A stretch of DNA of 64,000 bases from Pantoea vagans. GTDB lineage: Bacteria > Pseudomonadota > Gammaproteobacteria > Enterobacterales > Enterobacteriaceae. Made by a program: the position numbers and the translations under genes. This document shows positions 17,873 through 29,066 of the stretch, piece after piece (within the stretch, counting starts at the first letter, position 1; the number at the start of each line of letters is the position of its first letter). The stretch lies in NCBI RefSeq assembly GCF_001506165.1, contig NZ_CP011427.1:3100001-3164000 (forward strand). The letters run 5' to 3'. Below the pieces are notes generated by a model that was given only the letters and a program-made list of their open reading frames with translations, was not told the origin of the DNA and did no database searches.

Positions 17873-19378
17873 ATGAGTGCGATTAACCGCCTGGAGATGC
17901 GTAATATCTCCATCGCGTTTGGCGGATTTGCCGCGTTGACCCAGGTCGATTTTCTTACTGAAGGCGGCTCGGTGCATGCGCTAACCGGCGCCAACGGCGC
18001 GGGTAAATCCACGCTGATGGCAGTATTGGCAGGTGCGCACAATCATTACACTGGCGAGATATTGCTTGATGACGTGCCGGTTTCAATTCGCTCGCCGCGT
18101 GATGCCAAAAAGCTCGGCATTCACCTCGTACAGCAGGAAGTGGATGTGGCACTGGTGCCGCAGCTCAGCGTAGCGGAAAACATCCTGCTCGATCAGTTGG
18201 CAGAACCGGGCCACGCTTACAGCTGGCGCGAGATTCGCCGCCAGGCGCGTGCGCTACTTGAACAGCTTGAAGTCAATATTGACGTTAACCGTTTGGTCGA
18301 GCGTTGCTCACTGGCGGAGAAGCAGCAAATCTTGCTGGCGCGCGCCCTCTCCCACCACTGCCGCTTCCTTATTCTGGATGAACCTACTGCGCCGCTGGAT
18401 CAGCATGAGAGCGAGCGCCTGTTTAAAGTGGTGCGCCGCCTGCAAAACAACGGCATTGGCGTGGTGTTTATTTCCCACCGCATCCACGAGCTGAAAGCGA
18501 TTTGCGATCGTTTAACCGTATTGCGTGATGGCCGACTGATTGAAAGCAGCCCAATGGCAGCGCTCAGCGGTGAACAGATCGTCGAGAAAATGCTGGGGCA
18601 TCAGCTCACCGATGTTTACCCACCGCGCCGGGAACGCAGCCAGCAACCTGTGCTGCTGTCGGTGGAAGGTTTGCATGACGATCAGCTGCTGGCCGATATC
18701 TCACTGCATCTACGCAAAGGAGAAATTCTTGGTATTGCCGGTCTGGCGGGTGCTGGAAAAACCGAACTCTGCAAAGCGCTGTTTGGTGCCAGCAAAAGCC
18801 GGGTGGAGAAAGGCGAGCTGCACGGCAAACCGTGGCGACCACGCTCACCACATGACTCCGTGGAAAACCGCATGGCGCTGGTGCCAGAAGAGCGCCGCAA
18901 AGAGGGCATCTTTATTGACGAGCCGGTGGCGATGAACCTGAGCGTGACCGCCGATAACAGTTTCTCACGCTGGAGCCTGTTCGGCCATCGCAAGGCATGG
19001 CGTTGGGCCGAAGAGGTGATTCAGCGCCTCAACGTGCGCACCACCGGCCCCGCACAGACGCTGCGTCGCCTGTCAGGCGGTAACCAGCAGAAAGTGGCGA
19101 TCGGCAAATGGTTGCGCAATAACGCTGACGTGCTGATTTTTGATGAGCCAACCAAAGGCGTGGATATCAAGGCCAAAACCGATCTGTTCACCCTGATTGA
19201 TGGCTTAGCGCGCGAAGGCAAAGGCATCATTTATGCTTCGGGCGAGTTTTCCGAACTGGTTGGGCTATGTGACCGTATTTGTGTGCTCTGGGATGGGCGC
19301 ATTGTGGCAGAGATGGAGGGCAGTCAGGCCACAGAAGAGACGCTATTGCTTTATTCCACCGGAGGAACCCCTGCGTGA
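17873..19378 (+). CDS. Sugar ABC importer ATPase, ribose (CUT2) family, two ATP-binding domains
   Basis: 501 aa. Two ABC domains in tandem as in RbsA. First: Walker A GANGAGKST (about residue 40), Walker B FLILDEPTAPLD, with a degenerate signature (CSLAEKQQ). Second: a shortened Walker A-like GLAGAGKTE, full signature LSGGNQQKVAIGKW and Walker B FDEPTKGVD. Drives import through the adjacent permease. Preceded by MetJ boxes and near the mtn genes, so 5-methylthioribose is a plausible substrate. Stop overlaps the permease GTG. Confidence 0.85.
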   Translation: MSAINRLEMRNISIAFGGFAALTQVDFLTEGGSVHALTGANGAGKSTLMAVLAGAHNHYTGEILLDDVPVSIRSPRDAKKLGIHLVQQEVDVALVPQLSVAENILLDQLAEPGHAYSWREIRRQARALLEQLEVNIDVNRLVERCSLAEKQQILLARALSHHCRFLILDEPTAPLDQHESERLFKVVRRLQNNGIGVVFISHRIHELKAICDRLTVLRDGRLIESSPMAALSGEQIVEKMLGHQLTDVYPPRRERSQQPVLLSVEGLHDDQLLADISLHLRKGEILGIAGLAGAGKTELCKALFGASKSRVEKGELHGKPWRPRSPHDSVENRMALVPEERRKEGIFIDEPVAMNLSVTADNSFSRWSLFGHRKAWRWAEEVIQRLNVRTTGPAQTLRRLSGGNQQKVAIGKWLRNNADVLIFDEPTKGVDIKAKTDLFTLIDGLAREGKGIIYASGEFSELVGLCDRICVLWDGRIVAEMEGSQATEETLLLYSTGGTPA

Positions 19379-20373
19379 GCAGCAAAGAACTATCCCTGAA
19401 CCCGCAGCTTTCTCTGCGTCATAAATTATTCGATTTTCTCTACAAGTGGGGCATGTTGCTCACGGTGGTGCTGCTGATCGCCGGCTTTGGCCTTGCGTCA
19501 GACAGCTTCCTTGAGCCCACCAACATCATCAACATCCTGCGTTCAATTGCCATCGTCACGGTTATCGCGATTGGCGTCTCGATTTCGTTGACCATTGGCG
19601 GCTTCGACTTGTCCGTTGGATCCACGGCGTCACTGGCGAATGCGCTGGTGATTTCCCTGTTTGTCTGGCACGGCTTTGGCACCACGGAAGCGATTATCAT
19701 CACGCTGCTGTTGTGTACCCTGGTGGGGCTGTTCAACAGCTTCCTGATCGTGATTCTGCGCATTCCCGACATGCTGGCCACACTGGCCACGCTGTTTGTG
19801 ATTCAAGGCGTGGCGATGACCTACAGCTTTGGTGGCTCGATTACCGAAAATATGGTGATGCCGAGCGGTGACATGGCTGAAGGCACTATCCCAGCGGCAT
19901 TTGGTTTGCTCGGTCAGGTGCCGACCATCGTGATCATTATGCTGGTGGTGACGCTGGTTGCGCAGTTGGCGCTTTCGCTGACCAAACACGGACGCCGCAT
20001 GTACGCGCTGGGCGGCAATCCTGAAGCGGCACGCCTGTCAGGGATTCGCACCACACGCTATCGCGTGCTGGCCTATGTGATTTCGTCTTTGCTGGCGGGT
20101 GTCGGCGGCATTTTGCTGGCATCGCGTATTGGTTCCTCACAGGTGAATGCAGGAAGCGGCTACCTGATGGATGCCGTTGCCGCGGCATGGATCGGCTTCT
20201 CGCTGGCCGGTTCCGGCAAACCTAACGCGCTGGGTACCTTGGTCGGCGCGGTGATCCTTGGCGTGTTGCAGAACGGGCTGGTGATGCTGTCCGTGCCTTA
20301 CTACGCCATGGACATTATCAAAGGGCTGGTGCTGGCTCTGGCCCTGGCCATTACCTACATTCAGCGCCGCTAA
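19375..20373 (+). CDS. Sugar ABC importer permease, RbsC family
   Basis: 332 aa, 8-10 hydrophobic segments. The family signature GVSISLTIGGFDLSVGS is in the N-terminal third, and SGIRTTRYRVLAYVISSLLAG is a coupling loop. Start GTG 19375 overlaps the ATPase stop (GTGA), with GGAGGA 8 nt upstream; a longer reading would lie inside the ATPase gene. Second gene of the putative MetJ-controlled importer. Confidence 0.88.
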   Translation: MSSKELSLNPQLSLRHKLFDFLYKWGMLLTVVLLIAGFGLASDSFLEPTNIINILRSIAIVTVIAIGVSISLTIGGFDLSVGSTASLANALVISLFVWHGFGTTEAIIITLLLCTLVGLFNSFLIVILRIPDMLATLATLFVIQGVAMTYSFGGSITENMVMPSGDMAEGTIPAAFGLLGQVPTIVIIMLVVTLVAQLALSLTKHGRRMYALGGNPEAARLSGIRTTRYRVLAYVISSLLAGVGGILLASRIGSSQVNAGSGYLMDAVAAAWIGFSLAGSGKPNALGTLVGAVILGVLQNGLVMLSVPYYAMDIIKGLVLALALAITYIQRR

Positions 20374-20400
20374 GGCGCATTTACTGAGAAAGAGATCATA

Positions 20401-21471
20401 ATGAAAAAAATCACCCTTTCGCTGCTGGCGCTAAGCCTGCTGAACGCCAGCGTCGCCTTTGCTGACACCGTTGCACCTGTGCCTGCCGTGATCGCCAATC
20501 ATGAAGGCCCGGTACGCATCGCTATCATCCGTAACCTGGGTTCTGACGATAACACCACGCAGTTTGTGGCCGGAGCCATTCAGCAAGGTCGCCAGTTGGG
20601 CTTTAAAGTCAGCACCTTCCTGAGCAACGGTGATGACGCGCGTTTCCAGGATTTTGTTGCCCAGGCGATCAGCCAGAAGTATGACGGCATTATTCTGTCG
20701 CACGGTAAAGAGCCCTACTCCACCGCGTTGGTAAAACGCATCGTCGATGCCGGTATTAAACTGTCAGTGTTTGATACTCCGGTTGATACGCCAGTAAACG
20801 GCGTCACCGTCACGGCGCAAGATGATGCTTCACTGGCACAGGCGTCTCTGGGTCAGTTGATCAGTGATTTCCATGGCAAAGCCAACATCATCAAACTGTG
20901 GGTTGCGGGCTTCCCGCCGCAGGAACGCCGCCAGGTGGTGTATGAGAAACTGCTGAAAGAGAATCCAGGTATTCATCAGCTGGAATCCATTGGCGCTGTT
21001 TCTACCGATGTGCAGGGTGATACTGCCAACAAGGTTGGCGCGATTCTGGCGAAATACCCGAAAGGCAAGATAGATGCGATTTGGGCATCCTGGGATGCTT
21101 TCAGCCAGGGCGCGTATAAAGCGCTGCAGGAGAATGGTCGTACGGAGATCAAGATTTACAGTATCGATGTCTCTAACCAGGACCTGCAGTTGATGCACGA
21201 GAAGAACAGCCCATGGGTGCAGACGGTGGCTGTCGATCCGAAAACCATCGGCGCAGTGAACATGCGTTTGGTCGCGAATAAGATTGCGGGCGAGGCCACA
21301 CCGACCAGCTACGAATTTAAAGCCTCTTCCATTTCTCAGCAGTTGCTGAGCAGCCAGCAAGGTGCGGTCAACGTGGCATCGTTGAACAAGATCATACCAG
21401 GCTGGGGTGAGAACAACGATTTCGTCGCGCCATGGTTTGCCACGCTGGAAGCGAAATACGGTAAGAAATAG
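20401..21471 (+). CDS. Periplasmic sugar-binding protein of the ABC importer
   Basis: 356 aa. Cleavable signal peptide (MKKITLSLLALSLLNASVAFA) and a type I periplasmic binding fold: VRIAIIRNLGSDDNTTQFVAG, DGIILSHG, IDAIWASWDAFSQGA, KIYSIDVSN. Related to ribose/xylose-type binding proteins. Longer N-terminal tail than RbsB. Substrate not determinable from sequence; MetJ boxes suggest methylthioribose, and AI-2 is an alternative because LsrB is of the same fold. Confidence 0.85.
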   Translation: MKKITLSLLALSLLNASVAFADTVAPVPAVIANHEGPVRIAIIRNLGSDDNTTQFVAGAIQQGRQLGFKVSTFLSNGDDARFQDFVAQAISQKYDGIILSHGKEPYSTALVKRIVDAGIKLSVFDTPVDTPVNGVTVTAQDDASLAQASLGQLISDFHGKANIIKLWVAGFPPQERRQVVYEKLLKENPGIHQLESIGAVSTDVQGDTANKVGAILAKYPKGKIDAIWASWDAFSQGAYKALQENGRTEIKIYSIDVSNQDLQLMHEKNSPWVQTVAVDPKTIGAVNMRLVANKIAGEATPTSYEFKASSISQQLLSSQQGAVNVASLNKIIPGWGENNDFVAPWFATLEAKYGKK

Positions 21472-21482
21472 CGGCCTTCCCC

Positions 21483-21615
21483 CCCTCACCCCAGCCCTCT
21501 CCCGCAAACGGGAGAGGGTGCAGTCAGAGCGGTCTGGCAAAGTGAATACATTCCTCACCATCTCTTGATCGGTACCCTCTCCCATTTTGGGAGAGGGTTA
21601 GGGTGAGGGTGAGGG
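21483..21615. repeat. Paired REP-like palindromes
   Basis: CCCTCTCCC-GCAAAC-GGGAGAGGG (left unit, preceded by CCCTCACCCCAG) and CCCTCTCCC-ATTTT-GGGAGAGGG (right unit, followed by TTAGGGTGAGGG). The outer arms are also mutually inverted, so the whole block can form one large cruciform. Typical enterobacterial extragenic repeat between convergent genes. Confidence 0.85.
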
Positions 21616-21630
21616 AAAACATCAGCACGA

Positions 21631-22686
21631 TTACCACCCCAGCACTAACTGCCGTTCCAGCTGGGGATCCACCAGCGTCACATGCAATCCCACCAGCCGT
21701 ACACCACGCCCTGCGCGCCGCTCATCCCACGCCTGGCGAGCGACGGCGATCATGTCATCCTTGTTTAACACCTGCCAGACGTGCTCTTGCGTGGTCTGCT
21801 GGAAATCATTGAACTTAAGCTTCACACCCTGTCGCGCGATCTGCTTATCGGGACGAATGTTGGTTAGCCGACGATCCAACTCCTCATAGAGGAAATCGAT
21901 AATCGCCAGACACTGCTCCCAGCTGTGAATGTCTTCCATCAACGTCCGTTCGACCCCCAGTGATTTGCGCTCACGCTCCACCACCACATCGCGGTCATCA
22001 ATGCCGTTGCTGCGTTCCCACAACACACGCCCGAACTTGCCAAAGCGTTTCAGCAGCAGCGCCAGATCGCTGCGCTGTACATCCGCGCAGGTGTGCAATC
22101 CCATCTCTTCCAGCTTTTTGGTGGCCACTTTGCCAACGCCGGGAATTTTGCTCAGCGGCAGCGTCAGTAAAAAGTCAGGCATGACCTGCGGCGTAATCAC
22201 ATATTGCCCATTGGGCTTATTCAGATCCGAGGCGATCTTGGCGAGGAATTTAATCGGTGCGATACCCGCCGAGGCGGTTAAGCCGGTTTCACGCAGGATA
22301 TCAGCACGGATCGCCTGCGCCATGAGCGTAGCTGAACCCTGGCAATGCCCGCTGTCGGTGACATCCAGATAGGCTTCATCCAGTGAGAGCGGTTCAACCA
22401 GTGCGGTATAGCGCGAGAAGATATCGCGGATCTGGCGTGACGCCTCTTTATAAGCATCAAAACGCCCAGGCAAGAGCCTGAGATGCGGACACAGCTTCAG
22501 CGCCGTTGCGGTTGGCATTGCGCTGCGCACGCCGTATTTACGCGCTGGATAGTTGGCGGTGCTGATCACCCCGCGCTGCACGCGGCTGCCGCCGATGGCG
22601 ATGGGAATATCACGTAATGAGGGATCGTCGCGCATTTCCACCGCTGCGAAAAAGCAGTCCATATCAACATGAATGATTTTACGCAT
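21631..22686 (-). CDS. dinB: DNA polymerase IV
   Basis: 351 aa Y-family translesion polymerase. [17 protein letters not shown] carries the first catalytic Asp, SLDEAYLDV the second acidic pair, and [16 protein letters not shown] the HhH motif; the C-terminus QLVLGW matches the beta-clamp-binding end of E. coli DinB (QLVLGL). Error-prone bypass under SOS. A LexA box lies just upstream. Confidence 0.97.
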   Translation of the reverse strand: MRKIIHVDMDCFFAAVEMRDDPSLRDIPIAIGGSRVQRGVISTANYPARKYGVRSAMPTATALKLCPHLRLLPGRFDAYKEASRQIRDIFSRYTALVEPLSLDEAYLDVTDSGHCQGSATLMAQAIRADILRETGLTASAGIAPIKFLAKIASDLNKPNGQYVITPQVMPDFLLTLPLSKIPGVGKVATKKLEEMGLHTCADVQRSDLALLLKRFGKFGRVLWERSNGIDDRDVVVERERKSLGVERTLMEDIHSWEQCLAIIDFLYEELDRRLTNIRPDKQIARQGVKLKFNDFQQTTQEHVWQVLNKDDMIAVARQAWDERRAGRGVRLVGLHVTLVDPQLERQLVLGW

Positions 22687-22700
22687 ACGCCCTCCGAATA

Positions 22701-22716
22701 CTGGATAAGTATACAG
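22701..22716 (-). promoter_or_regulatory. LexA (SOS) box of dinB
   Basis: CTGT-ATACTTAT-CCAG on the minus strand, 14 nt before the start codon. It differs from CTGT-N8-ACAG at one position, as does the E. coli dinB box. Confidence 0.85.
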
Positions 22717-22929
22717 CAGCGAAAAATATCGGCAATAAATGTTGTGCGACGAATTAAAGTTTACAAAATTCTGGTCGTAATCCCTTTAGGAATGCACCAT
22801 TTTCACCGACACTGACTTGATTAAACGTCAGACAATGTTAATGTTGCGCTGCGGTAGCGGATATTTCCGATAATGCAATACCAAGACGCTCAGCGTCATC
22901 GTCTCTCTTCACTTCAAGGTATACACAGA

Positions 22930-23673
22930 ATGGGCAGAATCGCATTGTTGCTTGCGATGATTCTTATGCCAGTCCTTAGCTGGGCAATTTCGCCAGAGCC
23001 AACCCAACCGTCGGCTCCGGTGAGCAAAGAGTTAAAGAAACAGTTACTTGGCACCCCCGTTTTTATTCAGATTTTCAAGGAAGAGCGTACGCTGGAACTG
23101 TACGGCAAAATCGGTAATGAATATCGTCTGCTGGACAGCTATCGCATTTGTAATTTCTCTGGCGGTTTAGGGCCTAAACGTCGTCAGGGCGATTTTAAGA
23201 GTCCGGAAGGGTTTTATAACGTTAAGCTCAACCAGCTAAAACCGGACAGCCGTTTTTACCGCGCAATTAACACCGGATTCCCGAATCAATATGATCGCGA
23301 TAAAGGTTATGACGGTAACTATTTGATGATCCATGGTGATTGCGTATCGATTGGCTGCTACGCCATGACCAATGCATCGATGGATGAGATCTTCACTTAC
23401 GTTAACGCCGCGCTGCGTAACGGTCAGCAGGACGTGCAGATTAATATCTTCCCGTTCCATATGACCGACAGCAACATGCAGCGTCATCGTTACTCGACGT
23501 ACATCAACTTCTGGCGTGAACTGCAGCCGGGCTATGCGTACTTTGAAAAGTACCATGTGCCGCCGACGGTGAATGTGACCACCACCGGGCAATATGCGGT
23601 CAACAGCACGCCGGTGATTTCAACACCGGATGCTGCCTCGAAGTCATTCCTGGCGCTCACCCAGGCAAAATAA
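22930..23673 (+). CDS. dpaA: L,D-transpeptidase-fold amidase DpaA (YafK)
   Basis: 247 aa, collinear with E. coli YafK/DpaA. Signal-like N-terminus ([19 protein letters not shown]), then a YkuD domain with the catalytic motif [14 protein letters not shown]. In E. coli it removes peptidoglycan-Lpp crosslinks. ATG 22930 gives the family length; the ATG at 22873 would add a non-conserved tail. Its last 30 nt overlap the convergent yafJ. Confidence 0.94.
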   Translation: MGRIALLLAMILMPVLSWAISPEPTQPSAPVSKELKKQLLGTPVFIQIFKEERTLELYGKIGNEYRLLDSYRICNFSGGLGPKRRQGDFKSPEGFYNVKLNQLKPDSRFYRAINTGFPNQYDRDKGYDGNYLMIHGDCVSIGCYAMTNASMDEIFTYVNAALRNGQQDVQINIFPFHMTDSNMQRHRYSTYINFWRELQPGYAYFEKYHVPPTVNVTTTGQYAVNSTPVISTPDAASKSFLALTQAK

Positions 23674-24411
23674 TGCCCACTCGCCTGGCACTATCCGGTG
23701 CCAGGTTTCATTCCCCGTCAGCGGCTGTGTCGCAATTACTGTCACCACATCTTTTGGCGTGGTTTGCTGCAAAAAATCAATCTCTACATCCTGATCGAGC
23801 AAGGTGGCTTTGCCAAACGGCGCACGGCGCGTAATCCAATACAGGTTGGTTGAGCAGAACGCCATCAGGTAACGCCCGTCAGACAGCAGCATGTTAAACA
23901 CGCCCTTCTGCCGCAGTTCGCCTGCCAGCTCAGCAATATAGCGAAACACCGCTGGCCAGTTGCCCGGCGTACGCGGATAGCGCTCAGCCAGTTTATGCAG
24001 GATCCAGCAAAATGCCTTCTCGCTGTCCGTTTCACCCACGGGTCGAAAATGGCCGGTTTCCAGTTGGCGATAGCCTTTTAGCTGCCCATTGTGCGCGTAA
24101 GTCCAGTTGCGGCCCCACAGCTCACGGGTAAAGGGATGCGTATTTTCCAGCGACACTTCACCACGGTTCGCCTGGCGGATATGTGCCACAACCGAATGCG
24201 ATTTGATCGGGTATTCCTGCACTAAGCGGGCAATCGGTGAGTTAAAGCTGGGTTGTGGATCTTTGAAGGTGCGGCAGCCTTTCCCTTCATAAAAGGTAAT
24301 GCCCCAGCCATCTTTGTGCGGCCCGGTTCCACCGCCACGCTGCACCAGACCGGTAAAACTGAAACAGATGTCCGTAGGGACATTGGCGCTCATCCCGAGC
24401 AATTCGCACAT
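23644..24411 (-). CDS. yafJ: Class II glutamine amidotransferase YafJ
   Basis: 255 aa. Starts [10 protein letters not shown], with the Cys2 nucleophile of class II Ntn amidotransferases; [14 protein letters not shown] and [18 protein letters not shown] are further motifs. Substrate unknown. It lies between dpaA and gmhA as in E. coli and overlaps dpaA tail-to-tail. An 8-bp hairpin without a U-run (24433-24452) separates it from gmhA. Confidence 0.93.
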   Translation of the reverse strand: MCELLGMSANVPTDICFSFTGLVQRGGGTGPHKDGWGITFYEGKGCRTFKDPQPSFNSPIARLVQEYPIKSHSVVAHIRQANRGEVSLENTHPFTRELWGRNWTYAHNGQLKGYRQLETGHFRPVGETDSEKAFCWILHKLAERYPRTPGNWPAVFRYIAELAGELRQKGVFNMLLSDGRYLMAFCSTNLYWITRRAPFGKATLLDQDVEIDFLQQTTPKDVVTVIATQPLTGNETWHRIVPGEWALFCLGERQE

Positions 24412-24461
24412 AGCAACCGCCTTAAGTCAGAACCTCCCACGCGGGTGGGAGGGACACGTCA

Positions 24462-25040
24462 TTACTTAACCATCTCTTTTTCGACCAGCAGCATCAAGAT
24501 ATGAATCACTTTAATGTGAATCTCCTGAATGCGGTCGGCATAGCCAAAGTGCGGTACACGAATTTCGATATCCGCCGTGCCAGCCATTTTGCCGCCATCT
24601 TTACCGGTCAGGGTAATCACTTTCATGCCTTTAGCACGTGCCGCTTCCACCGCTTTGATGATGTTTGCGGAGTTACCGGAGGTCGACAGACCGAGCAGTA
24701 CATCGCCTTCACGGCCCACAGCTTCGATATAGCGTGAAAAGACGTAGTCATAGCCGAAATCATTACTCACGCAGGAGAGATGGCTGACATCAGAGATGGC
24801 AATTGCCGGGTAGCCAGGACGATTTTCACGGTAGCGCCCGGTCAGCTCTTCAGCGAAGTGCATCGCATCACAGTGTGAGCCACCGTTGCCGCAGGAGAGC
24901 ACTTTGCCACCGGCCTTGAAGCTATCAGCCAGCAGCACCGCGGCGCGCTGAATTGCGTGAATGTTCGCTTCATCACTCAGAAACTTGTTGAGCGTATCGG
25001 CTGCTTCATTAAGTTCCGAGCGAATAATGTCCTGATACAT
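24462..25040 (-). CDS. gmhA: Sedoheptulose-7-phosphate isomerase
   Basis: 192 aa, exact E. coli length. SIS-domain enzyme making D-glycero-D-manno-heptose-7-phosphate, first step of ADP-heptose for the LPS inner core. Motifs [18 protein letters not shown] and [12 protein letters not shown]. The start [13 protein letters not shown] matches the family; the longer upstream reading is dismissed. Confidence 0.97.
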   Translation of the reverse strand: MYQDIIRSELNEAADTLNKFLSDEANIHAIQRAAVLLADSFKAGGKVLSCGNGGSHCDAMHFAEELTGRYRENRPGYPAIAISDVSHLSCVSNDFGYDYVFSRYIEAVGREGDVLLGLSTSGNSANIIKAVEAARAKGMKVITLTGKDGGKMAGTADIEIRVPHFGYADRIQEIHIKVIHILMLLVEKEMVK

Positions 25041-25244
25041 AGGGATGTCCTTTAGAGGAAAGATTGACCCTGCAAGTTTAACGGAATGGGGCAAAGCCGC
25101 AAAGCGCCCGCATCGAGTAAAAACACCTTGTGAGCTAACCGTTTCGCGTGTTCTTGACGGCAAGCGGTGATTTTGTGAGTTCCGTTGTAATTGCGATGTA
25201 AACAGATTGCTAAATCTCGTCCGCTGCTCTAAACCTTAATGCAT

Positions 25245-25261
25245 AACAGGTCAGACCTCTT
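25245..25261 (+). promoter_or_regulatory. FadR operator of fadE
   Basis: AACAGGTCAGACCTCTT agrees closely with the FadR consensus AACTGGTCAGACCTGTT, 23 nt before the fadE start. Supports repression of fadE when fatty acids are absent. Confidence 0.82.
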
Positions 25262-25283
25262 ACAACTTACGGAGCAGTTCATT

Positions 25284-27728
25284 ATGTTGCTTGCCTCGAT
25301 TGTCGCAACGCTGATTTTGATTAGCGCCCTCTTCTACCATCAAGTGTCGCTGCGCATCAGCAGCGTGGTTCTTCTGCTGTGGACGGCAGGACTCGCCGCT
25401 GCAGGCCTCTGGACGCCTTGGCTGCTTCTGCCTTTGGCGATTATCCTGCTGCCTTTCAATTTGCCAGCCATGCGCCGCAGCATGTTCTCAAAACCGGCGC
25501 TGCACAGCTTCCAGAAAGTGATGCCGCCGATGTCTCGTACGGAAAAAGAGGCCATCGATGCCGGTACCACATGGTGGGAAGGCGACCTGTTCCGCGGCAA
25601 ACCAGACTGGCAGAAACTGCATAACTATCCTCAACCGCGTTTAACGGAAGAGGAACAAGCCTTTATTGATGGGCCGGTTGAAGAAGCCTGTCGCATGGCC
25701 AACGATTACCAGATCACCCACGAGTTGGCTGATTTGCCACCCGAGCTGTGGGCCTATCTGAAACAGCATCGTTTCTTCGCCATGATCATCAAGAAAGAGT
25801 ATGGCGGCCTCGAATTTTCGGCGTATGCACAAGCGCGCGTCCTGCAAAAGCTGGCGGGCGTATCGGGCATTCTGGCGATTACCGTTGGTGTACCAAATTC
25901 ACTCGGCCCAGGCGAATTGCTGCAACATTACGGCACTGATGAGCAGAAAGATCACTATCTGCCGCGTTTGGCGCGTGGTGATGAAATTCCTTGCTTCGCG
26001 TTAACCAGCCCGGAAGCGGGTTCGGATGCTGGTGCCATTCCCGATACCGGTGTGGTGTGCATGGGTGACTGGCAGGGTCAGCAGGTGCTGGGTATGCGCC
26101 TGACCTGGAACAAGCGTTATATCACTCTGGCACCGATTGCGACCGTGCTGGGCTTAGCCTTTAAACTGTCCGATCCCGATCACTTACTGGGCGATGTCGA
26201 AGAGTTAGGCATTACCTGTGCATTAATTCCGACTCAAACTCCCGGCGTGGAAATTGGTCAACGCCACTTCCCGCTCAACGTGCCGTTCCAGAATGGTCCA
26301 ACGCGCGGCAAAGATATTTTCGTACCGATCGATTTCATCATCGGTGGTCCAGCCATGGCCGGTCAGGGCTGGCGCATGCTGGTTGAGTGCTTGTCTGTGG
26401 GTCGTGGCATCACCTTGCCATCCAACTCGACCGGCAGCCTGAAAAGCATTGCGTTGGCAACCGGGGCTTATGCGCACATTCGCCGCCAGTTCAAAGTTTC
26501 CATCGGCAAGATGGAAGGGATCGAAGAGCCACTGGCGCGCATTGCGGGCAACGCCTACGTGATGGATGCCGCTGCAACCTTGATCACCAGCGGCATTATG
26601 CTCGGTGAAAAACCGGCGGTGCTGTCCGCCATCGTGAAGTATCACTGCACCCATCGTGGTCAGCGCGCGATTATTGATGCGATGGATATCGCAGGCGGTA
26701 AAGGCATCATGCTCGGTGAGAACAACTTCCTGGCACGTGCTTACCAGGGCGCGCCGATTGCTATCACAGTGGAAGGGGCCAATATCCTGACCCGTAGCAT
26801 GATCATCTTTGGTCAGGGGGCGATTCGCTGCCATCCTTGGGTGTTGGAAGAGATGAACGCGGCCGCCAAAAATGATCTGGTTGCTTTTGACCGCGCACTC
26901 TTCAGCCATATCGGCCATGTCGGTAGTAACAAAGTACGCAGCCTGTGGCTTGGCTTAACCGGCGGCCGCACCAGCGCTGCGCCAACCCGTGATGTGACGC
27001 GTCGCTACTACCAGCAACTCAACCGCCTCAGCGCCAACCTCGCGCTGCTGTCAGATGTTTCAATGGCGGTGTTAGGCGGCAGCCTGAAACGCCGTGAGCG
27101 TATCTCTGCGCGCTTAGGCGATGTGCTGAGTCAGATGTATCTGGCGTCCGCCACGCTGAAACGCTATGACGACGAAGGCCGCAACGAAGCGGATCTGCCG
27201 CTGGTGCATTGGGGCGTCCAGGATGCGCTGCATCAGGCGGAAGTGGCGATGGAGGATCTGCTGCGTAACTTCCCGAATCGCTGGGTCGCGGGCGCACTGC
27301 GCATGGTGATCTTCGCCGGAGGTAAACACTGCCCGGCGCCGTCAGACAAGCTGGACCATAAACTGGCGAAACTGCTGCAACTGCCATCCGCTACGCGCAC
27401 CCGTCTGGGACGCGGTATGTATTTGACGCCAAGCGAGCATAACCCGGCAGGCCAACTGGAGCAGGCGCTGCAGGATGTCATGGCAGCAGAAGTGATTCAT
27501 GAACGTCTCTGCCAGCAGCAGAAAAAACATCTGTCCTTTACCCGACTGGATGCACTGGCGCAGCGTGCGCTGAAAGAGGGCTGGATTGATGAGAGCGAGG
27601 CGAAAGTGTTAACCCGAGCCGAAGCCAGTCGTCTGAAAGCGATTAATGTGGATGATTTTGCACCTGAAGCGTTGGCGGCCCCGAAGCCACAAACATCCGC
27701 CAAAACACACGAGAATGAAGCCGCGTAA
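25284..27728 (+). CDS. fadE: Acyl-CoA dehydrogenase FadE
   Basis: 814 aa, exact E. coli length. N-terminal hydrophobic segments (about 1-60), then the ACAD domain with [19 protein letters not shown] and [20 protein letters not shown], and a long C-terminal DUF1974 region. FAD-dependent first step of aerobic beta-oxidation at the inner membrane. ATG 25284 (GGAG 9 nt upstream) matches the E. coli start; the ATG at 25239 would precede the FadR operator. Divergent from gmhA. Confidence 0.97.
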   Translation: MLLASIVATLILISALFYHQVSLRISSVVLLLWTAGLAAAGLWTPWLLLPLAIILLPFNLPAMRRSMFSKPALHSFQKVMPPMSRTEKEAIDAGTTWWEGDLFRGKPDWQKLHNYPQPRLTEEEQAFIDGPVEEACRMANDYQITHELADLPPELWAYLKQHRFFAMIIKKEYGGLEFSAYAQARVLQKLAGVSGILAITVGVPNSLGPGELLQHYGTDEQKDHYLPRLARGDEIPCFALTSPEAGSDAGAIPDTGVVCMGDWQGQQVLGMRLTWNKRYITLAPIATVLGLAFKLSDPDHLLGDVEELGITCALIPTQTPGVEIGQRHFPLNVPFQNGPTRGKDIFVPIDFIIGGPAMAGQGWRMLVECLSVGRGITLPSNSTGSLKSIALATGAYAHIRRQFKVSIGKMEGIEEPLARIAGNAYVMDAAATLITSGIMLGEKPAVLSAIVKYHCTHRGQRAIIDAMDIAGGKGIMLGENNFLARAYQGAPIAITVEGANILTRSMIIFGQGAIRCHPWVLEEMNAAAKNDLVAFDRALFSHIGHVGSNKVRSLWLGLTGGRTSAAPTRDVTRRYYQQLNRLSANLALLSDVSMAVLGGSLKRRERISARLGDVLSQMYLASATLKRYDDEGRNEADLPLVHWGVQDALHQAEVAMEDLLRNFPNRWVAGALRMVIFAGGKHCPAPSDKLDHKLAKLLQLPSATRTRLGRGMYLTPSEHNPAGQLEQALQDVMAAEVIHERLCQQQKKHLSFTRLDALAQRALKEGWIDESEAKVLTRAEASRLKAINVDDFAPEALAAPKPQTSAKTHENEAA

Positions 27729-27736
27729 GCCTAACC

Positions 27737-27754
27737 GGCGGCCCTCGGGCCGCC
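27737..27754 (+). terminator. GC-rich hairpin after fadE
   Basis: GGCGGCCC/GGGCCGCC stem followed by CTCAATTTT, 8 nt after the stop. Convergent with mtnK, whose stop is 8 nt further on. Confidence 0.65.
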
Positions 27755-27761
27755 CTCAATT

Positions 27762-28961
27762 TTATCCTGCCTGACGAATCCGCGCGATCAACGCATCAAC
27801 ATCCGCAATATGGTCTGCTGCCAAAATCAAAGTACGACCCAGCGTAATGCAGCTACGAATACATTCCGTGCGCATCGTGTCATCAGCAATCTGTTTGAAA
27901 TCAGCCACGTGTGACATCCCGACCGTGCGGCGAATCAGCTCCGTGCCGCAATAGCCGATGGTGTCACTCCACACTTTGCGCAGGAAGGCTTCAGCATAGC
28001 CCGGATAGGCCAACGCAACGTCAGTGGTGTTCGCCTGTGCCAGTTCCAGGAAGCGGCGAGAGAATTGGCTCCACACTTCATGCACATCACTTAAGCGACG
28101 CTCACGCCCTTCCGCGGCTTCACGCGGTGCCAGCAAGCCCGGCAGGCAGCAGTAGTTAATCAGCAGATTGCCGATGGCGCTGCCAACATCAAAACCGATC
28201 GGGCCGAAATAGCCAAACTCAGCGTCAATCACCTTCAGGCTGCCGTCTGCCACAAAGATCGATCCGCTGTGCACATCGCCGTGTAATAAGGCTTCGGCAT
28301 CCGCGAAGAAACGATGCTTCAGACCGGCAACGGCAATTTTCAGCGCATCGTCAGTGCGTAGGCTGACCACCAGCGACTCCAGCGCAGCGGGGTATTTATT
28401 GCGTTCGTGATCGATGAAGGGATCGTTGAAGAACAGGTCTTCGGTGATTTCGCACATTTCCGGGTTAATGAAGCGCGCCACCTCGGCTTTTTTCTTGTGC
28501 GGATGCAGGAAGAAATCAGACGTATGGAACAGCGTCTGCGCCAGATACTCTCCCAGCTGATGACCGGCTTGAGGATAGTAAGCCCCTTTCACCAGTTCGC
28601 CGCGCCAGATGCGATGGCTGGAGAGGTCTTCCATCACCATCACTGCCAGTTCGGCATCGTAATGGGTGACGTTGACGGTGTGCGCTGGGCAGTGTTTATA
28701 GTGCTCAACCAGCGTCTGCGCCTCCAGACGCGCGCGATCCAGCGTTAGCGGCCAGGACTCACCAACGCAGCGTACGTAGGGCAATGCCTGCTTAACCACC
28801 ACACGGCTCTGACCTTGATTATCAAAAATTTTAAAGACCAGGTTGAGATTGCCATCGCCGATCTCCTCTGCGCTGACCAGCGCTGACGGATCGTCCACAC
28901 CGCCAAATTTTTTAGCATATTCCACCGCATCAGCAGCGGTGAAGGTACGGTATTGCGACAT
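27762..28961 (-). CDS. mtnK: 5-methylthioribose kinase
   Basis: 399 aa, the Klebsiella MtnK length. Aminoglycoside-phosphotransferase fold: [14 protein letters not shown] catalytic loop and [17 protein letters not shown] metal loop. Phosphorylates methylthioribose, from methylthioadenosine, to feed the methionine salvage cycle. Start [15 protein letters not shown] has an upstream GGAACAGG; the upstream codons cover the MetJ box region. Divergent from mtnA. Confidence 0.95.
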   Translation of the reverse strand: MSQYRTFTAADAVEYAKKFGGVDDPSALVSAEEIGDGNLNLVFKIFDNQGQSRVVVKQALPYVRCVGESWPLTLDRARLEAQTLVEHYKHCPAHTVNVTHYDAELAVMVMEDLSSHRIWRGELVKGAYYPQAGHQLGEYLAQTLFHTSDFFLHPHKKKAEVARFINPEMCEITEDLFFNDPFIDHERNKYPAALESLVVSLRTDDALKIAVAGLKHRFFADAEALLHGDVHSGSIFVADGSLKVIDAEFGYFGPIGFDVGSAIGNLLINYCCLPGLLAPREAAEGRERRLSDVHEVWSQFSRRFLELAQANTTDVALAYPGYAEAFLRKVWSDTIGYCGTELIRRTVGMSHVADFKQIADDTMRTECIRSCITLGRTLILAADHIADVDALIARIRQAG

Positions 28962-28990
28962 TGCCTGTTCCTCGACATTCGATAGTAATA

Positions 28991-29014
28991 AGCCGTTTGG
29001 ACGTCTATACATCC
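28991..29014. promoter_or_regulatory. MetJ boxes between mtnK and mtnA
   Basis: AGCCGTTT, GGACGTCT and ATACATCC lie in 8-bp register; the first two match AGACGTCT at 6/8 and 7/8. They occupy the 105-nt divergent promoter region and would let SAM-loaded MetJ repress both genes. Confidence 0.75.
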
Positions 29015-29066
29015 GTCACGCATGTTGGCACAATAGCCGCTATTAACGCAACAGGGATTTCACACC

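Noticed and set aside
24433..24452. GC-rich hairpin between gmhA and yafJ
   Set aside because: Eight-bp stem but no U-run on either strand, so not called a terminator.
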